Assembly: GCF_902381825.1 (NCBI RefSeq)
Contig: NZ_LR698973.1
Span: forward strand, 650,786-710,738
Direction: 5' to 3'
DNA from: Pseudocoprococcus catus
Lineage (GTDB): Bacteria > Bacillota > Clostridia > Lachnospirales > Lachnospiraceae
DNA length: 59,953 bases
The notes beneath the pieces are model-generated. The model did no database searches. It had not been told where the DNA came from and worked only from the letters and a program-made list of their open reading frames with translations. The position numbers and the translations under genes are program-made. Positions 36,062 through 45,842 of this stretch are shown here, in pieces. Within the stretch, counting starts at the first letter, position 1; each line of letters begins with the position of its first letter.

Positions 36062-36102
36062 CAGTCAAGGTAGACAGATAGAATTTGCGATCCGGATGAA
36101 CA

Positions 36103-38220
36103 TTAATAATGGACTTTAAGAACAGCGTCTCCCATGTGAACCGGTCCTGTTTTAAGAAGTTCGACGGATTCAGCGCCGCCGGCACCGGTGATGATAACAG
36201 GGGTGACGGTTCTGCAACCGGCTGATTGAATACCTTCCAGGTCAGCTCGCAGGATCAGATCCCCTTTTTGGATTTCCTGGCCTTCTTGGACGAATACTTC
36301 CAGATGCTGGCCGTTTAATTTGACGGTATCCAAACCGACATGAAGGATCAGCTCTGTATCATTTGCAGTGTGCAGTGCGATGGCGTGATGTGTATCAAAA
36401 ACCATGGCAACGCTACAGTCAAATGGTGCATAGAAACTGCCGTCAACAGGTTCGATGGCTAATCCTTCGCCGATATAACCTTCAGAGAAAACACCGTCAT
36501 TGATTTCTTTGAGCGGAATGACAGTGCCGTTGCATGGAGCATAGACAATATCAGTGATGGCGTCGGCAACTGATAAATTGTCAGAATCTTTTGCCTCTGC
36601 GGAAACAGCAGGATTTGAGACTTCTGCTGAAGTTGTTGGAACTGCGGCGGAATTATCCGCTGTCGATGATGAAGCAGGAATGATCTGAGCGATATAATCC
36701 TGCAGACGGGCATGGATAATCGTGACTTCCGGGCCGTAGACAACCTGGACGCCGTCACCATTGGCCACAACAGCAGCAGCGCCTGTGGCGAGAAGCTTTT
36801 CTTTGTTGAGTTTTGAGGGCCGATGTAAAGTGACACGCAGGCGCGTCGCACAGCAGCTTAAATCGGAAATGTTCTCAAGACCGCCCAGACCGTCAAGAAT
36901 CTGTTGACTTTTGTTGTCAGCGTTATTGACAGGGGCGGCATTGTCCTTTTCATGTCCCGGTGTCTGATAGTTAAATTTCAAAATCATTACCCGGAAAACG
37001 ATAAAATAGACAATGAAATAAAGGATACCTACAGGAATGACATGCAGCCAGCTGGTTTTGGTATTGCCCTGGAGAATGCCGAACAGGAAGAAATCCAGGA
37101 AACCGCCGGAAAATGTCATACCGATACCAACATTCAGCATATGCATGAGCATATAGGAGAGGCCGGCAAATGCACAGTGAATGACATATAGCGGCGGAGC
37201 GACGAATAAAAAGGCAAATTCCAGAGGCTCTGTGATTCCAGTGACAGCGGAGGAGATGGCTGCGGACAGCAAAAGGCTTCCTACAGCTTTTTTATTTTCA
37301 GGGCGGGCACAGGTATACATAGCCAGGGCAGCGCCGGGAAGACCGAACATCATCAACGGAAATTTACCGCTCATAAAACGTGTGGCTGCGACACTGAAAT
37401 GTGAAGTATCAGGGCTGGCAAGTTCTGCAAAAAAGATATTCTGGGCACCTTCAATGAGCTGGCCGTTTACAAGTTCACGACCGCCGACAGCGGTTTGCCA
37501 GAAAGGCATATAGAAAACATGGTGGAGCCCAAAAGGAATCAGGGCGCGTTCCAGAAGCCCGTAGACAAAAGTGCCGCCGTATCCGGACATCAGCACCAGT
37601 TTGCCTGCATCGTTGATCAGAATCTGGATCGGCGGCCAGATATAGAACATAAGAATACCGATGCCGACATAAGTGATTGCGCTGATGATCGGGATAAAAT
37701 GTGTTCCGCCAAAAAACGAAAAAACCCTGGGCAGTTCAATTTTGTAAAAACGGTTATGCAATGCAGCAACGCCAAGCCCGACAATGATGCCGCCGAAAAC
37801 ACCCATCTGCAGGGATGTAATGCCGACAATTTCGGTGGTTGCACCGGTGAGAAAAGAATGGCTTCGACCCGTATAAGTTATCAGACTTCCGATGGTACTG
37901 TGCATAACAAAGAAAGCAACAATACTTGAAAGTGCGGCTATGGCTTTTTCGCTCCGGGCCATACCGATAGCAACGCCGACAGCAAAAAGAATCGGCAGAT
38001 TGTCAAAAATGATCGAACCGGCACTGTTAAGCAGTGAAAACAGGATGTAAGGAGCTGTTCCGGGCCCCATGAGCCCTTTCAGGTGATAGGCGGCCAGCAT
38101 GTTTGTATTGGTCAGAGAACTGCCGATGCCGAGAAAAATACCGGCGATAGGCAGAAGAGCGATGGGCAGCATAAAAGACTGACCGATACGCTGCAAAAGA
38201 CTGAAGAGGTGTTTTTTCAT
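36103..38220 (-). CDS. PTS glucose/N-acetylglucosamine-family EIICBA transporter (705 aa)
   Basis: Imports and phosphorylates a hexose or amino-sugar. Order EIIC (about 1-410, ten hydrophobic segments, GITEPLEFAFLFV signature), EIIB (about 440-515, phosphocysteine in SCCATRLRV), a linker rich in Ser/Ala, then EIIA (about 560-700, phosphohistidine in ILHVGLDTV with the partner His in DTHHAIAL). All three domains on one chain means only EI and HPr are needed. Exact sugar cannot be told. AAAGGA is 6 bases before the ATG. No dedicated antiterminator gene or ribonucleic antiterminator site was recognised. Confidence 0.9.
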   Translation of the reverse strand: MKKHLFSLLQRIGQSFMLPIALLPIAGIFLGIGSSLTNTNMLAAYHLKGLMGPGTAPYILFSLLNSAGSIIFDNLPILFAVGVAIGMARSEKAIAALSSIVAFFVMHSTIGSLITYTGRSHSFLTGATTEIVGITSLQMGVFGGIIVGLGVAALHNRFYKIELPRVFSFFGGTHFIPIISAITYVGIGILMFYIWPPIQILINDAGKLVLMSGYGGTFVYGLLERALIPFGLHHVFYMPFWQTAVGGRELVNGQLIEGAQNIFFAELASPDTSHFSVAATRFMSGKFPLMMFGLPGAALAMYTCARPENKKAVGSLLLSAAISSAVTGITEPLEFAFLFVAPPLYVIHCAFAGLSYMLMHMLNVGIGMTFSGGFLDFFLFGILQGNTKTSWLHVIPVGILYFIVYFIVFRVMILKFNYQTPGHEKDNAAPVNNADNKSQQILDGLGGLENISDLSCCATRLRVTLHRPSKLNKEKLLATGAAAVVANGDGVQVVYGPEVTIIHARLQDYIAQIIPASSSTADNSAAVPTTSAEVSNPAVSAEAKDSDNLSVADAITDIVYAPCNGTVIPLKEINDGVFSEGYIGEGLAIEPVDGSFYAPFDCSVAMVFDTHHAIALHTANDTELILHVGLDTVKLNGQHLEVFVQEGQEIQKGDLILRADLEGIQSAGCRTVTPVIITGAGGAESVELLKTGPVHMGDAVLKVHY

Positions 38221-38524
38221 AAAAAATCCTTTCGGGACGGTGGGATTGAATATTCAGCTTAATCCAGGGGGATAGACAGAATTTCCTGCCCACCTGCCTT
38301 TGAATGTCATATGTTATATTTCATAAATTTATTTACCTTATTTATGATAACACACATTTGGATAATAGGGATAAAAAGTTGTTGGCAGCTTGTGTGTATT
38401 TCTGGTGTTTTATGCGATATTCGGGTATAATAAATGTTATAGAATAATCGGCTTCAAGCGGGGAAGGGTGGAGTCGGGATGTGAATTGATGATGTATGAT
38501 GAGAAACGAACTGGGGGCGCAGGT
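38221..38524. other. Divergent intergenic region, PTS gene and lipase gene
   Basis: Around 300 bases, AT-rich in the middle (38320-38350). TATAAT-like GTATAATAA at about 38426 may serve the lipase gene. No catabolite-response element or operator was convincing. A frame open from 38390 lacks a ribosome site and a family-like start. Confidence 0.3.
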
Positions 38525-39469
38525 ATGGTAGAGAAGGAAGAGTTTTATTTGAATTCAACGAATGGGGTGAATAAGCTTCATGTGATCTTGTGGCATCCGT
38601 TGGAGGAGATCAGGGCGATTGTTCAGATTTCCCATGGCATGTGTGAATATGTGGATCGTTATGACAGGTTGGCGACATTCCTGGCACAGCATGGTATGAT
38701 GGTGATCGGCAATGATCATCTGGGCCATGGTGAGACGGCGAAGGATGAAGAGGAACTGGGATATTTTCCGAAGGCAAAGGGCTCTGAAACAGTCGTGGAT
38801 GACTTATATAAGGTAACGAAGTCGATCCGTGCAAGATATCCGAGAATACCGTATTTCCTTCTGGGGCATAGTATGGGATCTTTTATGGCCAGAAGATATC
38901 TGATGACTTATGGCAGCCAGCTGGATGGTGCGATACTGATGGGGACGGGTTCACAGCCGCCGGCACTGCTGAGTGCGGCGAAGACTACAGCCCACAGCCT
39001 GAGCGTTGTCAGAGGTGAACATCACCGAAGTCAGCTGATGATGAAAATGGCATTTGGCTCATATAATAAACAGTATCCGTCTGTTAGAACAGAGTATGAC
39101 TGGTTGTCCCGGAATGAAGCGAATGTTGATACTTATCTTGAGGATCCGTATTGCGGTTTTATGTTCACATTGAACGGTTATAAAGTTTTATTTGATGTGT
39201 TGAGTTTTATTCAGGAGCCGGCCCATATCAGCAAACTGCCGAAAGAAGTGCCGCTTTTATTTGTGGCGGGAAGTGATGATCCTGTGGGACATTTTGGTAA
39301 GGACGTGCCGGAAATCTGCAGAACTTACCGTGAGGCAGGGGTTAAGAATGTCGAAATGAAGCTTTATCCCGGAGACAGACATGAAATACTCAATGAACTT
39401 GATTATGAACAGGTACAGATGGACATACTTTCCTTTATAGAAAAGCGCCTTGAGGCGCTGAAGGCTTGA
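38525..39469 (+). CDS. Monoacylglycerol lipase/lysophospholipase-like alpha/beta hydrolase (314 aa)
   Basis: Cytoplasmic serine hydrolase. Oxyanion strand VQISHGMCEYVDRY, nucleophile elbow GHSMGS, acid in AGSDDPVG, and the histidine in GDRHEILNE complete the triad. I place the start at ATG 38525 (GGGGG 7 bases upstream), since relatives begin just before the EEFYL-type strand; the open frame extends 45 codons further. The following CAT-like gene starts 14 bases after the stop, so both probably form one transcript. Substrate likely a lipid ester, unproven. Confidence 0.85.
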   Translation: MVEKEEFYLNSTNGVNKLHVILWHPLEEIRAIVQISHGMCEYVDRYDRLATFLAQHGMMVIGNDHLGHGETAKDEEELGYFPKAKGSETVVDDLYKVTKSIRARYPRIPYFLLGHSMGSFMARRYLMTYGSQLDGAILMGTGSQPPALLSAAKTTAHSLSVVRGEHHRSQLMMKMAFGSYNKQYPSVRTEYDWLSRNEANVDTYLEDPYCGFMFTLNGYKVLFDVLSFIQEPAHISKLPKEVPLLFVAGSDDPVGHFGKDVPEICRTYREAGVKNVEMKLYPGDRHEILNELDYEQVQMDILSFIEKRLEALKA

Positions 39470-39483
39470 CAGGAGGAGTAGAA

Positions 39484-40140
39484 ATGACATTTGAACGTAT
39501 AGACATGGAACAGTGGCCGCGTCGGGAACACTATCGATATTATAATGAACAGATCCGCACCAGTTATGAGATGAATGTGGAGCTGGATGTGACGAAGTTG
39601 AGGAAACGCTGCCGGAAAAAGGGGATTCATTTTTATCCGGCGATGATGTATGCCATTATGTACAGCATTAACCATCATGAGAATTTCAGAATGGCCCTGG
39701 ATGAAGAAGGCCATCTGGGTGTATATGATATCTGTCATCCGTCCTACACGATTTTTCACAAAGATGATGAAACATTTTCAGATATCTGGACAGAATGGAA
39801 TGAGGATTTCAGCATATTTTACAAAGATGTCTGCAGAGATATGAAGCAGTATAAGGATAGCAAAGGAATTAAAGCCAAGCCGGATCGTCCGGATGCCTTT
39901 ACGCCGGTATCCTGTGTACCTTGGGTTTCTTTTACATCTGTGGGACATGACACACCGGGACCGAGGCAGATGTATTTTCCGATTATTGTTTTCGGACGTT
40001 ACCATGAGGTTCATGATCGCTGGATGCTGCCTTTCAGTATAATGGTCAATCATGCCGTGGCGGATGGTTATCATACTTCTATGCTGATCCATGATATACA
40101 GGAGCAGTGCAGTCATTGCAGGAAGTGGCTGAAGAAATAA
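39484..40140 (+). CDS. CatA-like O-acetyltransferase family protein (218 aa)
   Basis: Same fold and length as chloramphenicol acetyltransferase (about 215 residues). The catalytic histidine motif is present as NHAVADGYH, with Asn in place of the first His of HHxxxDG, and the conserved FYP and WVSFTS segments are seen. Such CAT-like proteins in gut Firmicutes are often not resistance determinants, so the acceptor is unknown. AGGAGG is 6-7 bases ahead of ATG 39484. It is coupled to the lipase gene. A weak hairpin at 40152-40183 follows. Confidence 0.82.
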   Translation: MTFERIDMEQWPRREHYRYYNEQIRTSYEMNVELDVTKLRKRCRKKGIHFYPAMMYAIMYSINHHENFRMALDEEGHLGVYDICHPSYTIFHKDDETFSDIWTEWNEDFSIFYKDVCRDMKQYKDSKGIKAKPDRPDAFTPVSCVPWVSFTSVGHDTPGPRQMYFPIIVFGRYHEVHDRWMLPFSIMVNHAVADGYHTSMLIHDIQEQCSHCRKWLKK

Positions 40141-40151
40141 TAGAGAAGAAC

Positions 40152-40183
40152 TGGCAGATGGGAGTTGTCCATCATCTGTCAGG
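40152..40183 (+). terminator. Weak hairpin after the CAT-like gene
   Basis: CTGGCAGATG with CATCTGTCAG, ten pairs including one G.U, around a 12-base loop; no U-run follows, so termination would be inefficient. Confidence 0.4.
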
Positions 40184-40278
40184 TGCTGTGCAGAAATGCG
40201 GGCAAGATTATGGGTTTACACAGAATTTACGTAGATAAAGCTCAAAAAGTCCAAAATACACCTGAATGTAAATGAAAT

Positions 40279-40332
40279 TTTACATTAATTTTACATGAAA
40301 TGCCTTTAGCCTTTACATAGTCATCGTATAAT
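40279..40332 (+). promoter_or_regulatory. Pho-box promoter: TTTACAT repeats with TATAAT
   Basis: TTTACAT occurs at 40279-40285, 40290-40296 and 40312-40318, spaced 11 and 22 bases, so all lie on one helix face. TATAAT follows at 40327-40332. This matches the direct-repeat architecture of PhoP/PhoB boxes in Firmicutes. The downstream phosphate symporter and PhoB/PhoR-like pair support autoregulation under phosphate limitation. Confidence 0.75.
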
Positions 40333-40398
40333 CGGGAATGAATAGGGAAACTATTTATGAACAGATGAATGTTATGAAGACATGTAAAGGAGAAATTT

Positions 40399-42189
40399 AT
40401 GAGTGTATTTGATATTTTAACGATGATTGGCGGCCTTGCCCTCTTTCTGTATGGTATGGAAGTTATGGGCAACGGTCTGTCAAAGGCGTCCGGCGGACGT
40501 ATGGAACGTATTCTGGAGAAGATGACAGACAACATTTTCAAGGCTGTACTGTTAGGCGCCGGTGTAACAGCTGTCATCCAGTCATCCTCAGCCACAACGG
40601 TTATGGTTGTTGGCTTTGTTAATTCCGGTATTATGAAGCTGTCTCAGGCAGTTGGTGTTATTATGGGTGCCAATATCGGTACAACCGTGACATCATGGCT
40701 TCTGAGTCTGACAGGTATTCAGGGGGACAATTTTATTCTGACATTGATGAAGCCGTCCTCTTTTTCACCGATTCTGGCCGTAATCGGCGTCGGATTTCTG
40801 ATGTTTTCCAAGAATGAGAAGAAAAAGGATATAGGTACCATTATGATTGGTTTTACCGTGCTGATGTTTGGTATGGAAACCATGAGTGATGCGGTGAAAC
40901 CACTGGCGGATGTGCCTGAATTTGCGAATATTCTGCTGATGTTCAAGAACCCGCTGCTGGGTATGCTGGCAGGCCTTGTCCTGACGGCAGTGATCCAGAG
41001 CTCATCGGCATCGGTCGGTATTCTGCAGTCTTTATGTGTGACAGGGGCCGTCAGCTATGGTGCAGCTATTCCTATTATTATGGGACAGAACATCGGTACA
41101 TGTGTGACGGCACTGCTGTCCAGTATCGGTGCATCCAAGAATGCAAAGCGTACAGCATTTGTCCATTTGTATTTCAATATTATCGGTACGACGATTTTTA
41201 TGATTGGTTTTTATGCGCTGAATGCATTTGTCCATTTCAGTTTTATCGACAATATGGCCAATCCGGCAGGTATTGCGGTCATCCACAGTGTGTTTAATAT
41301 TTTCGCAACAGCTATTTTACTTCCTTTCCACAGGGGACTTGAGAAACTGGCGATCCTTACTGTCAGAACATCTGATGAAGATGAGAAGCAGTCTGTACAG
41401 CCTGCAGAGGAAGGACAGGATATGCTGCTTCTGCTGGATGATCGTTTCATTGAGAAACCGGGTTTTGCCATGGAGAATTGTTATTCCGTTACATCTCATA
41501 TGGCCGAGCTTTCCAGACAGGCATTGTTTATTGCCATGGAGCTTCTGCAGAAATATGATGAGACAAAGGCAGAGAATGTTCTGAAACTGGAGAATAAAGT
41601 GGATCATTATGAGGACCGTCTGGGTACGTATCTGATTCGACTCAGCAGTCGTGATCTGTCGGAAAAAGACAGCAAGAGCCTGTCTATGCTGCTGCACTGC
41701 ATCGGGGATTTAGAGCGAATTTCCGATCATGCGGTGAACATTATGGAAAAGGCCCAGGAAATGAACGAGAAAAATCTGTCATTTTCGGATAAGGGTGCTC
41801 AGGAACTGGAAGTTTATTCCAGAGCAGTGAGAGATATTATGAATATGTCTATTGAGGCATTTAAGAATGATGATATTCATCTGGCACGTCAGGTGGAACC
41901 GCTTGAAGAAGTGATCGACTACCTGAATGATGAGTTGAAGCAGCGTCATGTCAGACGACTTCGTAGCGGCGAATGTTCTGTGGAACTTGGTTTTGTTTTA
42001 TCAGATATCACGATTAATTATGAGCGAGTAGCAGACCATTGTTCCAATCTGGCCGTTGACCTTTTGAGAATCCATGAGAATGTATTTGATGTCCATGAAT
42101 ATCTGGAAGGCCTGAAAGAAAACAAAGATGCAGCATTCCGTGAAGCCTATCAGAAGGATAAGGCAGTTTATGCGCTGCCGCAGTCATAA
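40399..42189 (+). CDS. Na+/phosphate symporter (NptA-like) with C-terminal PhoU domain (596 aa)
   Basis: Membrane part (about 1-310) carries the two inverted Na/Pi-cotransporter repeats, each with the QSSSA signature (VIQSSSATT and VIQSSSASV). The last 230 residues form two PhoU-like helical-bundle units (EDRLGTYLIRLSS, ERISDHAVNI, ERVADHCSNL). Imports phosphate and may report it to the sensor kinase through the PhoU part. AAAGGAG precedes ATG 40399. First gene of a transporter, response regulator, kinase operon driven by the TTTACAT repeats. Length fits the fused family. Confidence 0.93.
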   Translation: MSVFDILTMIGGLALFLYGMEVMGNGLSKASGGRMERILEKMTDNIFKAVLLGAGVTAVIQSSSATTVMVVGFVNSGIMKLSQAVGVIMGANIGTTVTSWLLSLTGIQGDNFILTLMKPSSFSPILAVIGVGFLMFSKNEKKKDIGTIMIGFTVLMFGMETMSDAVKPLADVPEFANILLMFKNPLLGMLAGLVLTAVIQSSSASVGILQSLCVTGAVSYGAAIPIIMGQNIGTCVTALLSSIGASKNAKRTAFVHLYFNIIGTTIFMIGFYALNAFVHFSFIDNMANPAGIAVIHSVFNIFATAILLPFHRGLEKLAILTVRTSDEDEKQSVQPAEEGQDMLLLLDDRFIEKPGFAMENCYSVTSHMAELSRQALFIAMELLQKYDETKAENVLKLENKVDHYEDRLGTYLIRLSSRDLSEKDSKSLSMLLHCIGDLERISDHAVNIMEKAQEMNEKNLSFSDKGAQELEVYSRAVRDIMNMSIEAFKNDDIHLARQVEPLEEVIDYLNDELKQRHVRRLRSGECSVELGFVLSDITINYERVADHCSNLAVDLLRIHENVFDVHEYLEGLKENKDAAFREAYQKDKAVYALPQS

Positions 42190-42200
42190 GGAGGACAAAA

Positions 42201-42884
42201 ATGGCAACAATATATATTCTTGAGGATGACCTGAATATTCAGGAAATAGAGGCTTATGCTCTGAAAAACAGCGGATATCAGACAGAAGGTTTTGATAATG
42301 CCAGAGAATTTTTTAAAAAGGTGTCAGAGAGAGTGCCGAGCCTTTTGCTGCTGGATATTATGCTTCCTGATGCGGATGGACTGGACGTTTTGAGAAAGCT
42401 CCGGTCCATGCCGGAGACAAAGAAGCTGCCGATTATTCTGGTGACAGCCAAGACATCAGAAATCGACAAGGTTAAAGGACTGGATGTAGGGGCAGATGAC
42501 TATATTACCAAACCCTTTGGTATTATGGAACTGATTTCAAGAGTCAAGGCATTGCTGAGAAGAAGTGCTTATGTGGAAGAAAAGAAATTCCTGACGCTGG
42601 GCAATGTATTTATGGATGACGAAAAGCATGCCGTATATGTCAGTGATCAGGTCTGTGAGCTGACCTATAAGGAATATGAGCTGCTGAAACTTCTGATGTC
42701 CAATGCAGGGATTGTGACTGCGAGAGATACGATCATGGAGCGTATCTGGGGCATTGATTTTGAGGGTGAATCGAGAACTTTGGATATGCATATCAAGACC
42801 TTGCGTAAAAAACTCGGTGAGGCCGGTTCTATGATCAAGACTGTTCGAAATGTCGGCTATATTATGTCAGATAAGGAGAATTAG
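42201..42884 (+). CDS. PhoB/PhoP-like response regulator (227 aa)
   Basis: OmpR-family regulator: receiver domain with acidic pair EDD (residues 8-10), phosphorylated Asp52 in LLLLDIMLPDADG and switch lysine in TKPFG, then a winged-helix DNA-binding domain (YKEYELLKLLMSN, SRTLDMHIKTLRKKL). It probably binds the TTTACAT repeats upstream of the symporter gene. It starts 11 bases after the symporter and 6 bases before the kinase gene, with AAGGAGG upstream. Confidence 0.93.
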   Translation: MATIYILEDDLNIQEIEAYALKNSGYQTEGFDNAREFFKKVSERVPSLLLLDIMLPDADGLDVLRKLRSMPETKKLPIILVTAKTSEIDKVKGLDVGADDYITKPFGIMELISRVKALLRRSAYVEEKKFLTLGNVFMDDEKHAVYVSDQVCELTYKEYELLKLLMSNAGIVTARDTIMERIWGIDFEGESRTLDMHIKTLRKKLGEAGSMIKTVRNVGYIMSDKEN

Positions 42885-42890
42885 AAGGCC

Positions 42891-44231
42891 ATGCGCGGAA
42901 AAAAGATGAAGCACAAAATATATCTGCAGTTTTGTCTGATTGCGGCCCTGGCCATCCTTATTACCACAACCATTGTGACGGCACTGTTTTATCAGCGTTT
43001 TAAAGCACAGGTTTTCAGTGATGTGAGAACATACGCCTATGTTTTGACCAGTGTGGATACATATGATGAAGCAACGCTGATTCAGGAAGTGCATCAGCTG
43101 GATAATCTTCGTGTCACGATTATCGACAAAGAAGGCAAAGTCCTTTTGGATACCAATGCGGATATCGGCGGCATGGAAAACCACAGCAACCGTGAGGAAA
43201 TCAAGGCGGCGTTTGAAACAGGTGAAGGTCAGGCTGTCCGTCAGTCTAAAACAGTGGCAAAATCTACATTTTATTATGCTGTGCGCATGAATGACGGCAA
43301 TGTGCTCCGTGTGGCGACGGAGACAGGCAGTGTTCTCAGTATTGTGCAGGGAATGCTGCCGATCATCGCGGTAATGGTGGTTATTTTGTTTGTTATCTGT
43401 ACATTCCTGGGACGTCTGCTGACAGACAGTCTGCTCAGACCGATTGAACAGATGGCTGAAAACATGGATTATGTCAACGAAATTGCGGTTTATCAGGAGA
43501 TGGAACCATTTATTGATACGATTCGCAGACAGCATGAAGATATTTTGAAAAATGCCAGTATGCGCCAGGATTTCACAGCCAATGTATCACATGAGCTAAA
43601 AACGCCTCTGGCGGCTATTTCAGGTTACTCGGAACTGATTGAAAACGGGATGGTATCGGAAAAGGATATTGCCCGGTTTGGTGGTGAGATTCATAAGAGT
43701 GCAGATCGTCTGCTGACATTGATCAATGACACGATTCGACTGTCAGAGCTGGATGCAACGACGCAGGATGTGGTTCTGGAAACGGTAGATCTGTATCAGG
43801 CGGCGGAAAACTGTATGGATACGCTGGAGATGAGTGCGAAAAAGCATGATGTGACACTGAAGCTGGAAGGTGAGTCCTGCAAGATTCGTACAGAGAAGGG
43901 AATGGCTGATGAGGTAATCTACAATCTCTGTGACAATGCCATTCGATATAATAATAAAGGCGGAAGTGTGACCATTTCTGTCATGCCGGTGGATAATCAG
44001 ATTGTATTGTCGGTCAAAGATACCGGTATTGGCATTTCCAAAGAGCATCAGGAACGCATTTTTGAACGTTTTTATCGTGTGGATAAAAGCCGGTCAAAAT
44101 CTACAGGCGGAACCGGTCTTGGACTTGCCATAGTGAAACATATCGTGGCCAGAAACGGTGCACGGATGGAACTGACCAGCGAGGTTGGAAAGGGAACAGA
44201 AATCAGGATTTATTTTGATAAGGCTGCATGA
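42891..44231 (+). CDS. PhoR-like sensor histidine kinase (446 aa)
   Basis: Two membrane spans (about 11-34 and 156-178) flank a 120-residue extracytoplasmic sensor region. DHp domain with phosphorylated His234 in NVSHELKTPLAA, then ATPase boxes NLCDNAIRYN, DTGIGIS, FERFYRVDKSRS and GGTGLGLAIV. It partners with the adjacent regulator; the PhoU-domain symporter suggests phosphate sensing. ATG 42906 is an alternative start. The stop codon lies inside the downstream terminator. Confidence 0.92.
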   Translation: MRGKKMKHKIYLQFCLIAALAILITTTIVTALFYQRFKAQVFSDVRTYAYVLTSVDTYDEATLIQEVHQLDNLRVTIIDKEGKVLLDTNADIGGMENHSNREEIKAAFETGEGQAVRQSKTVAKSTFYYAVRMNDGNVLRVATETGSVLSIVQGMLPIIAVMVVILFVICTFLGRLLTDSLLRPIEQMAENMDYVNEIAVYQEMEPFIDTIRRQHEDILKNASMRQDFTANVSHELKTPLAAISGYSELIENGMVSEKDIARFGGEIHKSADRLLTLINDTIRLSELDATTQDVVLETVDLYQAAENCMDTLEMSAKKHDVTLKLEGESCKIRTEKGMADEVIYNLCDNAIRYNNKGGSVTISVMPVDNQIVLSVKDTGIGISKEHQERIFERFYRVDKSRSKSTGGTGLGLAIVKHIVARNGARMELTSEVGKGTEIRIYFDKAA

Positions 44232-44246
44232 TATATGCGGCCTTTT
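44219..44246 (+). terminator. Terminator of the phosphate operon
   Basis: AAGGCTGCAT-GAT-ATATGCGGCCTTTT hairpin overlapping the kinase stop codon (44229-44231), followed by T-residues. Confidence 0.75.
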
Positions 44247-44378
44247 GCCGTACCAGGAGAGAAATCATATTTGTTTATAAAAAAGACAGATTATTTAGGT
44301 AAAATATGGTATGATAGGAACGTAATGCATAGATAACGATGAATAGATGAATGATAGATAGATGATGGAGGAAGAGGT

Positions 44379-45827
44379 ATGGCAAAAAAGAAGTCGGTCA
44401 AAAAAGGCCTGATCATTGGAATCAGCTCTGTTGTTGTATTGTTGGCAGCGGCCTATGCAGGTGTGGGATATTATTTCCATGATCATTTTTATCCGGGAAC
44501 CGTGATTAATGAGACAAATTTTTCCCTGGGAACGGTAGAGGCGGCAGAAGCGAAGATTAAGGAGGAAGCAGAGGATTATCTGCTGGCTGTCCACGACAGA
44601 GAAGACCGGGTCTCTTATATCAGCGGATCGGATATTGATTATCATTATGAATCCGATGGCAGCATCCAGAAGATGATGGATGAGCAGAACAGTATGCTGT
44701 GGCCTTTACATATAGGCAAGGAGCATTCTCATACAGTAGAGGTAAAAATGACGTATGATGAATCAAAGCTGGTGACATTGGTTGAAGCCATGGATTGTTT
44801 CAAGGAAGAGAACATTGTTAAGCCGGAAGATGCCTATTTGAAGTATACAGAGAATGGTTATGAGATTGTCCCTGAGAAGCAAGGGAGTCAGCCTCTTGAG
44901 GAGCAGATTATGTTGGATGTGAAGGCGGCCATTGACAGCCGTCAGTCTGTCTTGCAGCTGAGCGACAACGACTATGTTCAGCCGTCAGTGACATCAGATG
45001 ATCCAAAACTGCAGGAGAAGCTCCAGGTAACAGAGAAATACAAGAATATGTCGATCACTTATGAGATAGAAGGCTCAGAGCAGGTTCTGGACGGCACGAC
45101 CATTTTGTCATGGCTGACGATTAATGATGATCTGTCTGTTACGGTGGATTCCGATATGGCGGCCTCTTATGCACAGCAATTGGCTTCCAAGTATAATACA
45201 TATGCGGCAACAAGGTCCTTCGAAACAACTGCAGGGGATACAGTCAAAATCGGCGGCGGTGATTACGGCTGGGTTATTAATAAGAAAGGGGAGGCTGCAC
45301 AGATTGTTGAGGATATCAAGAATGGTGAATCTGTGACAAGAGAACCGAAATACGAGCAGAGAGCTTTTGTGGAAGGCGCAGATGATATCGGCAATACATA
45401 CATAGAAATTGACTATACAAATCAGCATCTCTGGTATTACAAAGATGGCTCTCTTGTGGTAGATTCAGATCTTGTTTCGGGTAATCTTAATAACGGCAAT
45501 GGTTCACCGGACGGTGTTTTCAAGGTTATCAGCAGACAGAGTCCGGCGACATTGAAGGGCGAAGATTATGAATCAGACGTTACGTATTTCATGCCGTTTG
45601 CTTACAATGTGGGGCTGCATGACGCAAGCTGGAGAAGCTCTTTTGGCGGCAGTATCTATAAGAATGGCGGTTCACATGGCTGTATCAATTTGCCATATGA
45701 TGCAGCGGACACGATTTATAAGAATGTTGAGCTTGGTACACCGGTGGTTGCTTATTACCGGGAGGATGTGAAACTGACTTCCAATAATGCTAAGGTTTCC
45801 AATGCATATTCTTACAGCAGTAAATAA
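44379..45827 (+). CDS. L,D-transpeptidase with peptidoglycan-binding region (482 aa)
   Basis: Cell-wall enzyme making 3-3 cross-links or anchoring proteins. One N-terminal membrane span after a Lys-rich start (residues about 10-32), then a VanW-associated peptidoglycan-binding-type region (about 40-320), then the YkuD domain (about 345-470) with histidines and catalytic Cys435 in GGSHGCINLP. Extracytoplasmic by topology. GGAGGAAGAGG precedes ATG 44379. A small membrane-anchored protein gene begins 15 bases downstream. Confidence 0.92.
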   Translation: MAKKKSVKKGLIIGISSVVVLLAAAYAGVGYYFHDHFYPGTVINETNFSLGTVEAAEAKIKEEAEDYLLAVHDREDRVSYISGSDIDYHYESDGSIQKMMDEQNSMLWPLHIGKEHSHTVEVKMTYDESKLVTLVEAMDCFKEENIVKPEDAYLKYTENGYEIVPEKQGSQPLEEQIMLDVKAAIDSRQSVLQLSDNDYVQPSVTSDDPKLQEKLQVTEKYKNMSITYEIEGSEQVLDGTTILSWLTINDDLSVTVDSDMAASYAQQLASKYNTYAATRSFETTAGDTVKIGGGDYGWVINKKGEAAQIVEDIKNGESVTREPKYEQRAFVEGADDIGNTYIEIDYTNQHLWYYKDGSLVVDSDLVSGNLNNGNGSPDGVFKVISRQSPATLKGEDYESDVTYFMPFAYNVGLHDASWRSSFGGSIYKNGGSHGCINLPYDAADTIYKNVELGTPVVAYYREDVKLTSNNAKVSNAYSYSSK

Positions 45828-45842
45828 CAGGAGGGAAGATAC

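Noticed and set aside
39484..40140. Chloramphenicol resistance gene
   Set aside because: Fold and catalytic His fit, but the HHxxxDG motif is altered and the neighbour is a lipase gene; called only CAT-like.
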